A DNA stretch of 64,000 nt, from contig NC_009048.1 of assembly GCF_000209165.1 (NCBI RefSeq), positions 682,001 through 746,000 of the forward strand, given 5' to 3'. Under the pieces are notes generated by a model. It was not told where the DNA came from and ran no database searches. It saw nothing but the letters and a program-made list of their open reading frames with translations. A program made the position numbers and the translations under genes. Each line of letters begins with the position of its first letter. The stretch's first letter is position 1. Of this stretch, positions 29,592-39,763 are shown in pieces. Source of the stretch: Scheffersomyces stipitis CBS 6054. Lineage: Eukaryota; Ascomycota; Pichiomycetes; Serinales; Debaryomycetaceae.

Positions 29592-29984
29592 ATGTCAGAG
29601 CCAATCAAGGGGACCGACGCTGATACTCTGACTGTAGCCAAAGAAGCAGTTCCTAACAAGCCAGAACCAATAGACTCAGACTATGTGGAAACAGACAAAG
29701 ACAAAGTAGACTTCACCAAGGGGGGAGTTGAAAAGTTCAAGTTCTATCCCGACAATCCCGAGAACCACAGACACAAGTACAAATGGACCCATAAGGAGCC
29801 TTCGAAGTACTACGATCCGTGCGAAGAAAGTAGACAGGCTTCCTTGAATTGCATTTTGAGAAACCAAGACGACAAACTTGTATGTCAGGATTTCTTTGAC
29901 GCTTATAAGGAATGTCGTAAAGATTTCTTTAATAAGAAGAGAAAGGACCGGATAGAGGGTAGAGGAGGCTGGGGATTCTGGTAA
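29592..29984 (+). CDS. COX23: Mitochondrial intermembrane-space copper/COX assembly protein Cox23
   Basis: The 130-residue protein has a disordered, acidic N-terminal half and a C-terminal CHCH fold with twin C-x9-C motifs: C-E-E-S-R-Q-A-S-L-N-C and C-Q-D-F-F-D-A-Y-K-E-C. The block Y-Y-D-P-C-E-E before the first cysteine and the K-K-R-K-D tail match Cox23, which works with Cox17 in copper delivery to cytochrome c oxidase via Mia40 import. The open frame extends 9 bp upstream to a TTG; I use the ATG at 29592. Length compares with 151 in S. cerevisiae. It is convergent with the large minus-strand gene downstream. Confidence 0.93.
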   Translation: MSEPIKGTDADTLTVAKEAVPNKPEPIDSDYVETDKDKVDFTKGGVEKFKFYPDNPENHRHKYKWTHKEPSKYYDPCEESRQASLNCILRNQDDKLVCQDFFDAYKECRKDFFNKKRKDRIEGRGGWGFW

Positions 29985-30150
29985 CTGCCCTATTATGACT
30001 AACGATCAAAATCAATGTAAATAGTGAACTCACTACTATGCTTTTACAAGTGTCTTTATGTATATACCTGAAAATATATTTCAATACATTTATATATTTT
30101 ATGAATTACCTTATAACCATTAAACCCTAGCCCGGCTCCAGACAAGAATC

Positions 30151-33100
30151 CTATACCATGCTATAGCTGGGGTTTCCTCCTCCCAGCCTGTTACCCCAGA
30201 TATCTTTCTTATAAGTTCCAAATAACATTGTCTCTGCCAATTCTTCGTTTGGGTTTCTGAACGATTCTCTCCTATTGATAAAGGCCGTTAAACATGCTGG
30301 CACATTGGCAGAAAACAACTCAGAGTCGTCTCTCATCAACTGTGCACGAACAATATCATTCAATGTTTGTGGACTGGCATGTATGTTGACGATGTTGACC
30401 GGCCTCCTGCCCATTGTATCGTTTCGCAAGAATGGCAGAGTATTGTGGATTTCCATTTCTCTAGTCTTTCTATTCAAGGAGCAAATTAGAGTGGTAACTT
30501 GACTTTCTCTGTCAGCATCCCTCTTATCCTCTTCTTCCGTGAGTATCTTCTCGAAAACATTGTTGTAGGCATCTCTAACTTCAGTAGGCATGCTGCTTTT
30601 CTGGAGATAACACTCAATTACAGTATTCAAATATTCAATAATGTCAACCTTTAAAGTGAACAAGATGTAGTTCAATTGTATGTTAACCAACGAAGCTGAA
30701 TCGTCCCTAGTCAATTGCTCGCTCAATCTGTGGGCCAAGTTTCTCTCCCAATCATCCATAAAAAAATCTCGGTATTTACGTGGTCCAAACTGTCTGGCAG
30801 CCTTCTGCTCTTCCCAAACTGGAATGGATGCGTCTTCGTCCCATGGGAAGTCCTTTGTCAACTCGTATATGTTTGATCTGAATTCTTTTGTCATATGTAG
30901 TGCTTCGGATTTTTGCATTCTTGGTGCTTTAGACTTAGGAAATTGTAATAAATTCTTGTTAGTTTCATTCAAAAACTTCAAGAAATAGGACTCCTTGAAC
31001 TGTACAAATGGTTGAATTCTCATCCATTCAAGAAGTTGGATTCTAATGCGACTTGATTTCATTTTGGTGGCTACCGAACTCCTGAACACGATTTTACTAT
31101 CCAATTTGGGAGACTTCAAAAACCGTAAGTCATTTGTCATGAAATCAATAATGTATCCTTCAATAGGGATAACTGACGAACCATCTGAGAGGTTCCCACT
31201 GGGTAAAGTGACACGCTTATCATTTCCCAACCTATTCAATATGTTTAGTTTTCTGAGAAGACTGGCGCTTCTTGGTAGAGAACTAGAGTTGCTATCGTAC
31301 CCACAGAGATAATGAACCAAATTTGTAACCTGCTGGTAGTACGACTTGGTAGCATCGACGGTTTCAAAAATCCTGAAGAAACCGAATATATTTTTATTTT
31401 CGTAGTCAACATTGGATAAGACTAGTTCACAGTTGTCTATATCATCATCCATGGTACGGACATTGAAAGTAGATCCTGACTGGAAGGCTGAACAGAATTG
31501 AACATTCAAGATATGCTCCTTTTCTTGAGTAGAAACAAGTATGGAGGATTTGTTCGGGTTAGTGGTTTTCAATTCCTTGTTTAAGAAAGATATTTGTTCA
31601 TCTTCAACAATAGTAGATTTTACTTTACGTCTCTTCACTTTACGTTCATTCTTGATCAGTAACGAAAGCAAAGATCTTCCTGTGGATGCTTTCCGCTTAT
31701 ACCCCCTTTGAATTGCTTTCTGTTTGTCTTTCTTTTCCTTCTGCCAAAGCCAGTGGTGCTTTCTCTTGTGTAAATATTCATCCATAAAGGTTTCCAAATT
31801 CGGAAATATCGCTTCGCTACGGTATGAACTCAATTTCGAATAAAACATGTTGCGAAAGTTTCTCGTATCGTCCTCAGGACAACGCACAAACAACGGAGAC
31901 TCACCTTGAAAGGTACGCATATTTTTTATTCCAGAGATGATCCTGCTGATATCATGTTGCAAGACCTTTGCCTCGTTATTGAGCAATTCCTTGATGTTAT
32001 CGCTGGCGCGCTGCAGTTTCCTTTTGTCTTTCAAGTCTTCCTTCGTTACATGCCCGACACGAATTGCATTCTGTCTACGCAAAGGGACACCAGACAAGTT
32101 GTCACTGTCAAGATTGAAATAGAGATCAATAGGACGTCCCCTGGCCAGAACTAGAGTATTTACATTGGCATAATTCTGACGAGCCAGAGACAATAGCAAT
32201 CGCTCGTTGGATTGAATGTCTGATCTCAAGCTTTCTTCGTTTCGCGGTTGACCAACGGAAGTTTCCTCTCTCGAACGGAATGGTCTCTCATCGTATCCAA
32301 AATAGTATTCATCAGACTCGTTTTCAAACTCATTAAGCAAGCCCTCCTCTTCATCTTCATCATCGTCATCGTCGTCGTCCATTTCTTCGTCTTCGTCGTC
32401 GTTATCATCTACATAGGATAGGTCTGACTCCCGCACATTGGAAGCTGGATCGTCTGTAAGCCTATAACTCTCGGTGTATGCTCCAACGCTTTGAGAATTG
32501 GTATCATCATAAAGATGGGTTATTTCTGTATCTGGACTAGACAGCACAGAGTCTAAATTTCGCAACTGTTCAGGAATGCGATTGACAGGTATGTTTCTAG
32601 GACTGAACGTACTGTTGTCCCAGTATCCAATAGAAAATGCCGTCATTACATCAGTATCATTACGATATTGTTCTGCGGATATTTCACCTTGAGCCAACTG
32701 TAGGCGCAACTCTGCTGTCTGTGAAGTTACCATCAGCGACACCATACTAATGTATGGTCCATTAGTCTGAGGATCTCTGCCGTATCGTACCTGTAATTGG
32801 CGATCGCGTTCTAGTACACCTCTCTGTTGTGCCTCATACTGAGAATCAGAAATTTCTCTAGCCTGGTGTCTTATTCTGAGGAAATCCAACGCATTCTGTG
32901 TTCCCTGAGAAAGGGCCAAAGATGGTGGATCTCTATATATAGCAGATCGGTTTGTGCTTTCCAATCTCGCTACTACGCTTTCCATGAGTCTTTCGTAGTT
33001 CAGTTGGATACGACTGACATCAGTGGTATGGTCTCTCATCCTGTTACGAAATATTTCACTGGGGTCTTGCCCTGTTTGATTCAGAGAAGCTGGTATTTGG

Positions 33101-33642
33101 CTGGTTTCGTTATATTCATTGGTATCATTACTGTCGTCTGGCGTAGTTCTGTAAATGTAGTCAGAAATCACGTTGATTGAGTTCAACAAAGATCCACGGT
33201 TAGATGTGTTCAGACTACGATTATTGTTGCTATTGCTATCGTTGTTGTTGCTGCGACGAAAATCCAGGAGTCGCCTGTAGTAGTTGAGTAGTCGGGCATC
33301 GTCAGTGGCCACAAATACTGGAGGTGCCGAAGATAATCTAGAAAGCAAATCTCGACGCTGTGTGGAAATAATACGAGGCCAAGGGTCAGGTGGTGGGAGC
33401 TGGTTTTCAGCTGGTGCTATAGCTAGTGCAGATGTGGAAGAAGATGCTGATTCGGTTGGAGATGATGACGGTGCCGATCCAGCTGAAATGGCTAGACCAC
33501 GTTCTGGTAATGACTCAGTGGGTGAATTTCCTTCAGCATGAACTGATATTTGAGAGAGGAGACCATGCGGCCGCACACTTGGAGCCGGTCTAGATGTGGA
33601 TGCATCGCCTTCCGGACTATTCGGCGATGATGGTGGGGGCAT
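30151..33642 (-). CDS. Large acidic protein with a tentative Vid24/Gid4-like region
   Basis: The 1163-residue product starts with about 100 residues rich in S and P. A long charged region contains an acidic run (D-E-E-M-D-D-D-D-D-D-D-E) near residue 415 and a basic cluster (K-R-K; K-V-K-R-R-K-V-K) near 650. Residues about 710-880 include Q-F-C-S-A-F-Q-S-G-S-T-F-N-V, then V-D-Y-E-N-K-N-I-F-G-F-F-R-I, then L-L-E-W-M-R-I-Q-P-F. That order resembles the beta-barrel of Vid24/Gid4, the substrate receptor of the GID ubiquitin ligase. The conserved-looking C-terminus (P-W-D-E-D; R-K-Y-R-D-F-F-M-D-D-W) has no name I know. Length is three times Gid4, so this would be a distinct member. The Vid24 link is my reading of a pattern, not a proven match. 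Confidence 0.8.
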   Translation of the reverse strand: MPPPSSPNSPEGDASTSRPAPSVRPHGLLSQISVHAEGNSPTESLPERGLAISAGSAPSSSPTESASSSTSALAIAPAENQLPPPDPWPRIISTQRRDLLSRLSSAPPVFVATDDARLLNYYRRLLDFRRSNNNDSNSNNNRSLNTSNRGSLLNSINVISDYIYRTTPDDSNDTNEYNETSQIPASLNQTGQDPSEIFRNRMRDHTTDVSRIQLNYERLMESVVARLESTNRSAIYRDPPSLALSQGTQNALDFLRIRHQAREISDSQYEAQQRGVLERDRQLQVRYGRDPQTNGPYISMVSLMVTSQTAELRLQLAQGEISAEQYRNDTDVMTAFSIGYWDNSTFSPRNIPVNRIPEQLRNLDSVLSSPDTEITHLYDDTNSQSVGAYTESYRLTDDPASNVRESDLSYVDDNDDEDEEMDDDDDDDEDEEEGLLNEFENESDEYYFGYDERPFRSREETSVGQPRNEESLRSDIQSNERLLLSLARQNYANVNTLVLARGRPIDLYFNLDSDNLSGVPLRRQNAIRVGHVTKEDLKDKRKLQRASDNIKELLNNEAKVLQHDISRIISGIKNMRTFQGESPLFVRCPEDDTRNFRNMFYSKLSSYRSEAIFPNLETFMDEYLHKRKHHWLWQKEKKDKQKAIQRGYKRKASTGRSLLSLLIKNERKVKRRKVKSTIVEDEQISFLNKELKTTNPNKSSILVSTQEKEHILNVQFCSAFQSGSTFNVRTMDDDIDNCELVLSNVDYENKNIFGFFRIFETVDATKSYYQQVTNLVHYLCGYDSNSSSLPRSASLLRKLNILNRLGNDKRVTLPSGNLSDGSSVIPIEGYIIDFMTNDLRFLKSPKLDSKIVFRSSVATKMKSSRIRIQLLEWMRIQPFVQFKESYFLKFLNETNKNLLQFPKSKAPRMQKSEALHMTKEFRSNIYELTKDFPWDEDASIPVWEEQKAARQFGPRKYRDFFMDDWERNLAHRLSEQLTRDDSASLVNIQLNYILFTLKVDIIEYLNTVIECYLQKSSMPTEVRDAYNNVFEKILTEEEDKRDADRESQVTTLICSLNRKTREMEIHNTLPFLRNDTMGRRPVNIVNIHASPQTLNDIVRAQLMRDDSELFSANVPACLTAFINRRESFRNPNEELAETMLFGTYKKDIWGNRLGGGNPSYSMV

Positions 33643-33952
33643 TCTTGTGATTAATATGCGAGGTTGCTTTGATGGGCACTAAGCTTGCAATGTATGAACT
33701 GCTTATTTCCAATTGTGCAACTACAAGGTGCTTCCAGTTCTGTGCGAGAAAATGAAAATTTTGGTATATGAATGAAAGTATGAATGTTGGTGGAAAACGA
33801 CGGGATGCCGTTTCTTGAAGAAAATCGTTAGACAAAGCTTGGTTGCTACGAATACAATAGTGGTTAATGCGTATACTGAGTAGGGAGCGTGACTCCACGA
33901 ACAAGTTTCAGTGGTATGGAATAAACTGCCGAAATCCCGATAAATGCTACGT

Positions 33953-34354
33953 CACGTGTCGGAAAACACTTCACGCTTACTCGCGAGTATAAGTCGTTGG
34001 AAATGGTGCAAGGTCAATCTGATAAATGTACCCTTTATAGATTTCTCCAACTTTCTAGGCCTGCCTAATTCTGTGATATGTGATTAAAACAGCTAATGTA
34101 TGTAGTGCAGATCACAGTACTGTGTAGGCAGATAAGTAAGGGTTTTTCACGTGCCCCGAGTCATGTGACGTCATCTCTTTCTGTATTCTATCATGGTGTA
34201 CTCGTTCTATGGAAAAGGTATACTGTATTCAGTTCTAGGCTATAGTTTGTGTTATCCACTTACTTCCACAACGGGTGACTTTATTTCCAACGTCGTAGGC
34301 AGACAAAATTGCCACCACTGTGTTTCGTAGGCATACACTGATTACAATCACGTG
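33953..34354. promoter_or_regulatory. Three CACGTG boxes and one CRE site
   Basis: CACGTG occurs at 33953-33958, 34148-34153 and 34349-34354 (the last within TCACGTGA), and TGACGTCA at 34166-34173. These are standard bHLH (Cbf1/Pho4-type) and ATF/CREB-type sites, 0.3-0.7 kb upstream of the large minus-strand gene. Confidence 0.5.
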
Positions 34355-34369
34355 AGTGCAGACAAGTGA

Positions 34370-35756
34370 AATGTCGTCCCGCCAGATGATGCGCCTGAAA
34401 TTATATATCTCAAACAGGAAAGGACATGCTCGCGACATTGGGGCTCCAACGCCTCTAAACCGGTGAAATTGGCCTGTGGTTGCCGATCTGTCAGTAGTTG
34501 CGAGGAACTGTTCCTTTGTTTCGCAGTCGCGTAGAACATGGCAAACTCCACAGATCTTGTTTCACAGGCAAATGCCCGTAGTGGTGTGGTGGAACTACCA
34601 AACGATGACAATGTCGCCAATGTCTCCTCTCTTTCTTCCTATCGTACGAGCTTATCGGGGCCAGAAAAAAGTTCAGGGTGTGGCCAGAGCGCGACATTTA
34701 TACTACGGTCCCATACATAAAACTAATGCACCGGTCTGCCAGATAACTTAGTTTACATCAAGGGGATGTCCCGAAAGGTCGATGAAAGTGCACTATCTAG
34801 GCAAGTGAAGAGGTCAGCACATGAAAGTGACGACGCAGTGTTTAGTCGGTGTTGACAATTTGAACGTCGTTTAGAGAAGCTACGGGTGGACTACAGATTA
34901 GCCAGAGAAAATAAAGTTGTCAACGAAAATTGTCTCATGTGCGAGCGAACCCTCTCTGCGGTAGGTTTCCCAGTCAGTGTAGTTGCTAACGGTGTCCTGT
35001 GCTGTAGTTGCCAGTCCCAGAAGCAATTTAGCAATTCTTGTGGCATAATTAAGCGGGCTGGAGGAATGTCGCTCTGTCAAGATGACTACTCGCTGTGCGA
35101 CATTCCTGGGGAGTCAGAGAAGGAAATGTTCCGCTTCGTCAAACAGACGGCGCCAATGGCCTGGCGCAATCTGCCCTTACAGTAAAAATCTTGAACTACT
35201 GTGGCGACTGAAGTGGCAGCGGGACACAAGATGAAGCTCGAAGAATTGCAGCTGGGCTATCGGGGCTAGGGACGGTTCTTGGGCCATCCTACCAATCTGA
35301 CGACATTGCACTAATTACACGGAAATGTCGCATAGGGCACAGCCTTACATAGCCACTAATGTAAGAGAACGTCCCACAGAACAACTTTGAAACCCCAGAC
35401 CACCACATCCGAACCAGCCCTCTGGCACCTTCCCAGACTGTCTCAGCTTAGAAAAAAGTAGTTGCCACACCTCAAACCTCTTCAGGGCACGGAGTTGACA
35501 TCCTACCAGCCAAGGCAAACCGTACGAGGCGACGACATCGGGTCCTTTTCTCGTCGTTACACGGTGCTAAAGTGGTTGCATGAAAAATGTTGATTGTAGC
35601 GCTACTTCCGTTCGTTTACGCTGACTCCCAATTCGTGCCTGTCGTAGGGAGCAGCCCAGTCCAGGGACGAGACTAAAGCTAATCTCAGGGAGCAGACAGA
35701 ACGATAAAATGTCGCGACCTACAATTAAAGCAAATTAATTGCCAGCCAAATGTCGC
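34370..35756. promoter_or_regulatory. Cluster of ten AATGTCGY sites on both strands
   Basis: AATGTCGC occurs on + at 34610, 35065, 35324, 35708 and 35749, and as GCGACATT at 34432, 34691 and 35097. AATGTCGT occurs on + at 34370 and as ACGACATT at 35300. By chance about 0.1 site would be expected in 1.4 kb. I found no exact AATGTCGC in other spacers I read. I do not know the factor. Confidence 0.7.
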
Positions 35757-36274
35757 ACCCTTTTCTTTTTCCGTCTCAACTTTTTTTCTGTTCTTGCCAT
35801 ATATTTTTCTGGCTTTAGAACAACAAAACAATAAACAGGTTTGCACCATCTTCTACTCTTTTCTTTCTTCCTTCTTTTTTCTTCCTGTCAGTTCCTATAC
35901 TACGTCTGTTTGCTCGTTCTACACCTTATAGAGTCCCGGTAGTTTCATATTCCCAAGCCTACGTTTCTGCAGCTTCTTCTGCACATCCCCAGAATCTCAC
36001 CATACAGACCCTGGATTCCTTTGCTACTTTGGCTTATATATCTGACGCACACGTATTATCGTCTGCCATTTGCCAAGTGGATAACGTAGAATCCAACAAC
36101 CTACTTGTCACCAGTATCTTGGTGCTATTTCCATTCATCACTACACGAGTCATATCCAGCAGTTCTATCTAGACTAGTCGTTTCAAGTCGTGCACAGTAG
36201 ATTCTCGTTTATACATCTACCACCTTTTCCCATCAACTAATCATCTTATCACTTCACTCCTTACATCAATCAAA

Positions 36275-39085
36275 ATGACTACAACAGGCGCAGTCTACAT
36301 CAGTATCAAACAGTTCAACGCCCGTCTTGGAGATGAGCTCTCGCTCAAGGTCGGCGATAAAATCGAAGTTCTCGCTGACGACTCAGAATACAACGACGGC
36401 TGGTACATGGGGAAAAATCTCCTAACTAACGAAGTTGGTTTGTACCCAAAAACCTTCACACAAATACTCCAAAAGCAGAATCCTGATAAGTCTCTCTTGC
36501 GCTCCAGATCAAGACGTGTAGGCACCCCTGTCAACGGTTCGTCCAAAGAAGGAGCTAGCACGCCTCCCTTGAACGGTGGCAGTGCTTCTTCCACACCAGC
36601 AACTAAAATCAGCAATGTGTCTGATTCTGTAGAGAAATTGAACTTAAACGGTACGGCCAGTACAAACAAGGATACCATTTCTGAGATCGATAAGGCACTC
36701 AAGGAATTGCAGCCAACAAGCGACTCAAATGAGGTATCTGCAGCTCTGAAATCAGTACCAAATGCGGTGTCCAGAACCCAGAAGCGTGTCTCTTCAGCTC
36801 CACTTACGGAGGACTTGGATCCACTCCAGGCCTCTTCCTGGACTCCCCAGCAGGTGTCCTCATATTTTGCTTTTGTGCTTGGCTTCGATATGGACGTGGC
36901 TGGAAAGTTCTCAAGACATAAGATCACTGGCCCAATCTTGTTTGAATTGGATTTGGGCCATTTAAAGGAATTGGATATTGATTCGTTTGGTACCAGGTTC
37001 GAAGTGTACAAGGAAATTGAGAAATTGAAAGAGCTTTCTTCGAAATCGATATCAGACAAAAGTAGACAACATTCTTTAGCATCTACAAATGCGGATCCAA
37101 ATGGTAGTACTTTTAGTGAAACTAGCCCAGGCTCAGAAAATTTCCAGAGTACTGAAACTCTGCCTAAGAAGACCGATTTCTCTAACAACTCGGACGAGGA
37201 TAGAACATTGACTAACAACAGCACTCGTTCTCAATCTAAGACCTACCAGCAATTGATGCCATCTGCTCCTTTGTCTTCTACTTTCAGGGATAGCGGGTTC
37301 AACAAGGGTCACCATAGAAAGAGATCTATGTCTATGGACAACTTGGCACATGATAGTAGTTCATTTACCTCGCCTAGAAAGGCTCCAGAGCCTCCAAGTG
37401 GCACTGCTTCAAGTGGAAATCACAAATTTGTTGATGATGGCGACCTGAATCTGGGATTGTACTTAACCCGCACAAATGCTTCCAACCCAGGTCTTAGCTC
37501 GAGACCCTCTTCTTCAGTATATGAGCAATCAGTAAAGAGTCACAAGAAGAACGGTTCTCAAGCTTCCAGCATTATACACAGAAGAAACTCGTCTGTGAAT
37601 TTGGCTGCGAATGCACACAAAAGACATTCTTCCCTTTTCAGCTTCCTTTCAGGACACGATGACAGCAAGGCAAACTCCAAGACTCCAAAGCTTCAAAGCA
37701 CCAACTTATACAAGGAAACAGTCTCCAGTCCTAGTGATGGTCAGAAAGACGGATTGACTTCTCCTGCCAAGTTGAAACGTGATAGCTTGGTATCAACTCC
37801 TCTGAAGCCAAAGGATGTCAGTTCTGCTGAGAGCCCAATTGATATCGATGAAGCACAGCTCTCTCCAAGAAAGCTGAAGAGCATCTCCTACAAGAAGAGT
37901 GAAAGCCCATCTATAAAAGACGACCAGAGATCAGTTTCTGATGCTAGTGCTGTTGGAAAATTAAAAAACTTGAGGACTTCGTCTACACAGAATTTCCGTA
38001 GTTTCACCACCTCTAGAAAGGCGAAGACCTCGGCTTTCCAGGAAGGTATCAGAGACGTCACCCCAGATGATGCCATCAAGTCTGCTAACTATAGTGGTTG
38101 GATGTCTAAGCGTTCTAGCAATACTTTGGCCTGGAGATCACGTTACTTCACTCTCCATGGAACCAGATTATCATACTTCGCATCTTTACGTGATAAGAAG
38201 GAAAAGGGGTTGATTGACATCACTGCCCATAAGGTGATTCCAATCAGCACCGACTCCGATGAAACCGAGGACAGGACAGACAAGTACACCGCTTTGTATG
38301 CATCGTCGACTTTTAATGGAAGCTACTGTTTCAAGCTTGTACCTCCCAGACCAGGTTTCCGTAAGGGATTGACTTTCACGCAGCCAAAAACTCACTACTT
38401 TGCTGTAGATTCACAAGAAGAAATGAGAGGCTGGATCAAAGCATTGATGACTGCTACCATTGATATCGATGATACTGAACCAGTTGTAAGTAGTTGTTCT
38501 ACTCCTACGGTCTCTTTAACTAAAGCTAAAGAGCTCTTGGCCAAGGCTAGAGAAGAAACTAAGTTAAAGGACGAGGAATTGCGAGCACAAGGCTTTTTGC
38601 GTGATGGAGTCGATGACGACTATGATCTCCATGTTCTGAGTGTCAATGACTTCGCAACCTCAGTCGATACATCTTCTGTAGACGATACCACTGGATCATC
38701 TGGAAATGCACCAAAGTTGTCTATCGACACCAACGTGAATTCAAGTCAAAAGCAAGTAGGTAAGACTCCATCTACTCCACAAATCTCGTCTTCGTCAGCC
38801 CAGAGTGGGTTCGCTTCGCCTTATTTGTTGGCTTCTGGGTTACTTTCTCCAAAATCCAATTCTACCGCTCTGCCTACCAACTCCTCGCCTTCTAACATCA
38901 AGATTGACCCCAACTATTTCCAGGATGTACATCCTTCTATTGCTGATGCCAGTGAGGCTACCCCCAAAACCTATAGTAACGGCAGAATTGTGAGTTCCAG
39001 AAAGAACTCGCGTGCGGACAAGATGTTGGCATACACGAGTGATCCTTCCGGTAATCACAGTTTTGTAATCAAGCAGAAGAAATGA
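36275..39085 (+). CDS. BOI2: Boi1/Boi2-type polarity scaffold (SH3-SAM-PH)
   Basis: The 936-residue product has the three domains of Boi1/Boi2 in order. SH3 spans about residues 6-66 (I-S-I-K-Q-F-N-A ... W-Y-M-G-K ... V-G-L-Y-P-K-T-F). SAM spans about 188-255 (W-T-P-Q-Q-V-S-S-Y-F ... L-K-E-L-D-I). PH spans about 604-735 (Y-S-G-W-M-S-K-R-S ... W-R-S-R-Y-F-T-L-H-G ... M-R-G-W-I-K-A-L). Between SAM and PH is a long Ser-rich linker with a K-A-P-E-P-P segment and several R-R-N-S-S / K-R-H-S-S sites that could be phosphorylated. Boi proteins act with Cdc42, Bem1 and the exocyst in bud growth and secretion. A single Boi-type gene may serve for both S. cerevisiae paralogues; the symbol is by similarity only. 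Confidence 0.88.
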   Translation: MTTTGAVYISIKQFNARLGDELSLKVGDKIEVLADDSEYNDGWYMGKNLLTNEVGLYPKTFTQILQKQNPDKSLLRSRSRRVGTPVNGSSKEGASTPPLNGGSASSTPATKISNVSDSVEKLNLNGTASTNKDTISEIDKALKELQPTSDSNEVSAALKSVPNAVSRTQKRVSSAPLTEDLDPLQASSWTPQQVSSYFAFVLGFDMDVAGKFSRHKITGPILFELDLGHLKELDIDSFGTRFEVYKEIEKLKELSSKSISDKSRQHSLASTNADPNGSTFSETSPGSENFQSTETLPKKTDFSNNSDEDRTLTNNSTRSQSKTYQQLMPSAPLSSTFRDSGFNKGHHRKRSMSMDNLAHDSSSFTSPRKAPEPPSGTASSGNHKFVDDGDLNLGLYLTRTNASNPGLSSRPSSSVYEQSVKSHKKNGSQASSIIHRRNSSVNLAANAHKRHSSLFSFLSGHDDSKANSKTPKLQSTNLYKETVSSPSDGQKDGLTSPAKLKRDSLVSTPLKPKDVSSAESPIDIDEAQLSPRKLKSISYKKSESPSIKDDQRSVSDASAVGKLKNLRTSSTQNFRSFTTSRKAKTSAFQEGIRDVTPDDAIKSANYSGWMSKRSSNTLAWRSRYFTLHGTRLSYFASLRDKKEKGLIDITAHKVIPISTDSDETEDRTDKYTALYASSTFNGSYCFKLVPPRPGFRKGLTFTQPKTHYFAVDSQEEMRGWIKALMTATIDIDDTEPVVSSCSTPTVSLTKAKELLAKAREETKLKDEELRAQGFLRDGVDDDYDLHVLSVNDFATSVDTSSVDDTTGSSGNAPKLSIDTNVNSSQKQVGKTPSTPQISSSSAQSGFASPYLLASGLLSPKSNSTALPTNSSPSNIKIDPNYFQDVHPSIADASEATPKTYSNGRIVSSRKNSRADKMLAYTSDPSGNHSFVIKQKK

Positions 39086-39763
39086 GTCCCTTGCTAATCT
39101 TTGAAAAGAGCTACTAATAATCTAACCCCAAATCTCTTTCCGCTTGTTGTATTTTTAGTGAATCTAGATAATGTTATTATCCATTGTACTTAATAGTGTT
39201 TATTAAATTAATATTAATAATGTGTTTATGTTTCATCTCAATAATGTAGGAAGAAGCGTATCATTTAGCGTATATCTGCGATTTTCGCACCCATTTTAGA
39301 GATAGTGTTAGGCTATGAAGACGATTCAAAAATTACTACAATTGAAAAGGAGGAATGTGATGAATTAGGATACACGAAAGGAGCTTCAACTACGCTTTAA
39401 CATTCAGGAAAATTGGGGCTGGAACTTTCTGTAATGAATAAGCATAACTCTGAAGAGTTCACAGCTCCAATAAAGAACAAAAAAAGCAAAGGAACTGTGC
39501 GAATCTATTTGTGTTGAGATTCCTGCACAGGTCACAATGTTTATGTATCGAATATTTGTATAATTCAGGTCTTAACCAATCTTGAAATTGGCAGATAACC
39601 ACGATCCAGTTGCTTCGATCGAAAGGGGAATTGTAATAGTAGTCCATAGGTAGCTGAGATATATTCCAGTGTTGTTTTTCATTACATCTTCAGGTCCGTC
39701 ACATTCCTTCATCTATTTCAAATCTGTTTTCTGTCCACAGAAATCGTAGTATTTCATTCCAAC
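39086..39763. other. Intergenic region, Boi-type gene to CDC27
   Basis: AT-rich 3' flank followed by the CDC27 promoter. No specific element recognised. Confidence 0.4.

Larger units (their letters stand above)
33643..36274. other. Long divergent non-coding region with clustered motifs
   Basis: About 2.6 kb between two divergent starts. No open frame here looks real. From the left it holds three CACGTG boxes and a TGACGTCA (33.95-34.36 kb), then a dense AATGTCGY cluster (34.37-35.76 kb), then a CT-rich stretch (35.76-36.27 kb) typical of a yeast core promoter and leader for the Boi-type gene. Confidence 0.6.

Noticed and set aside
33617..33904. 95-codon minus-strand frame overlapping the start of the large gene
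   Set aside because: Overlaps the better-supported 1163-residue frame and has no motif.
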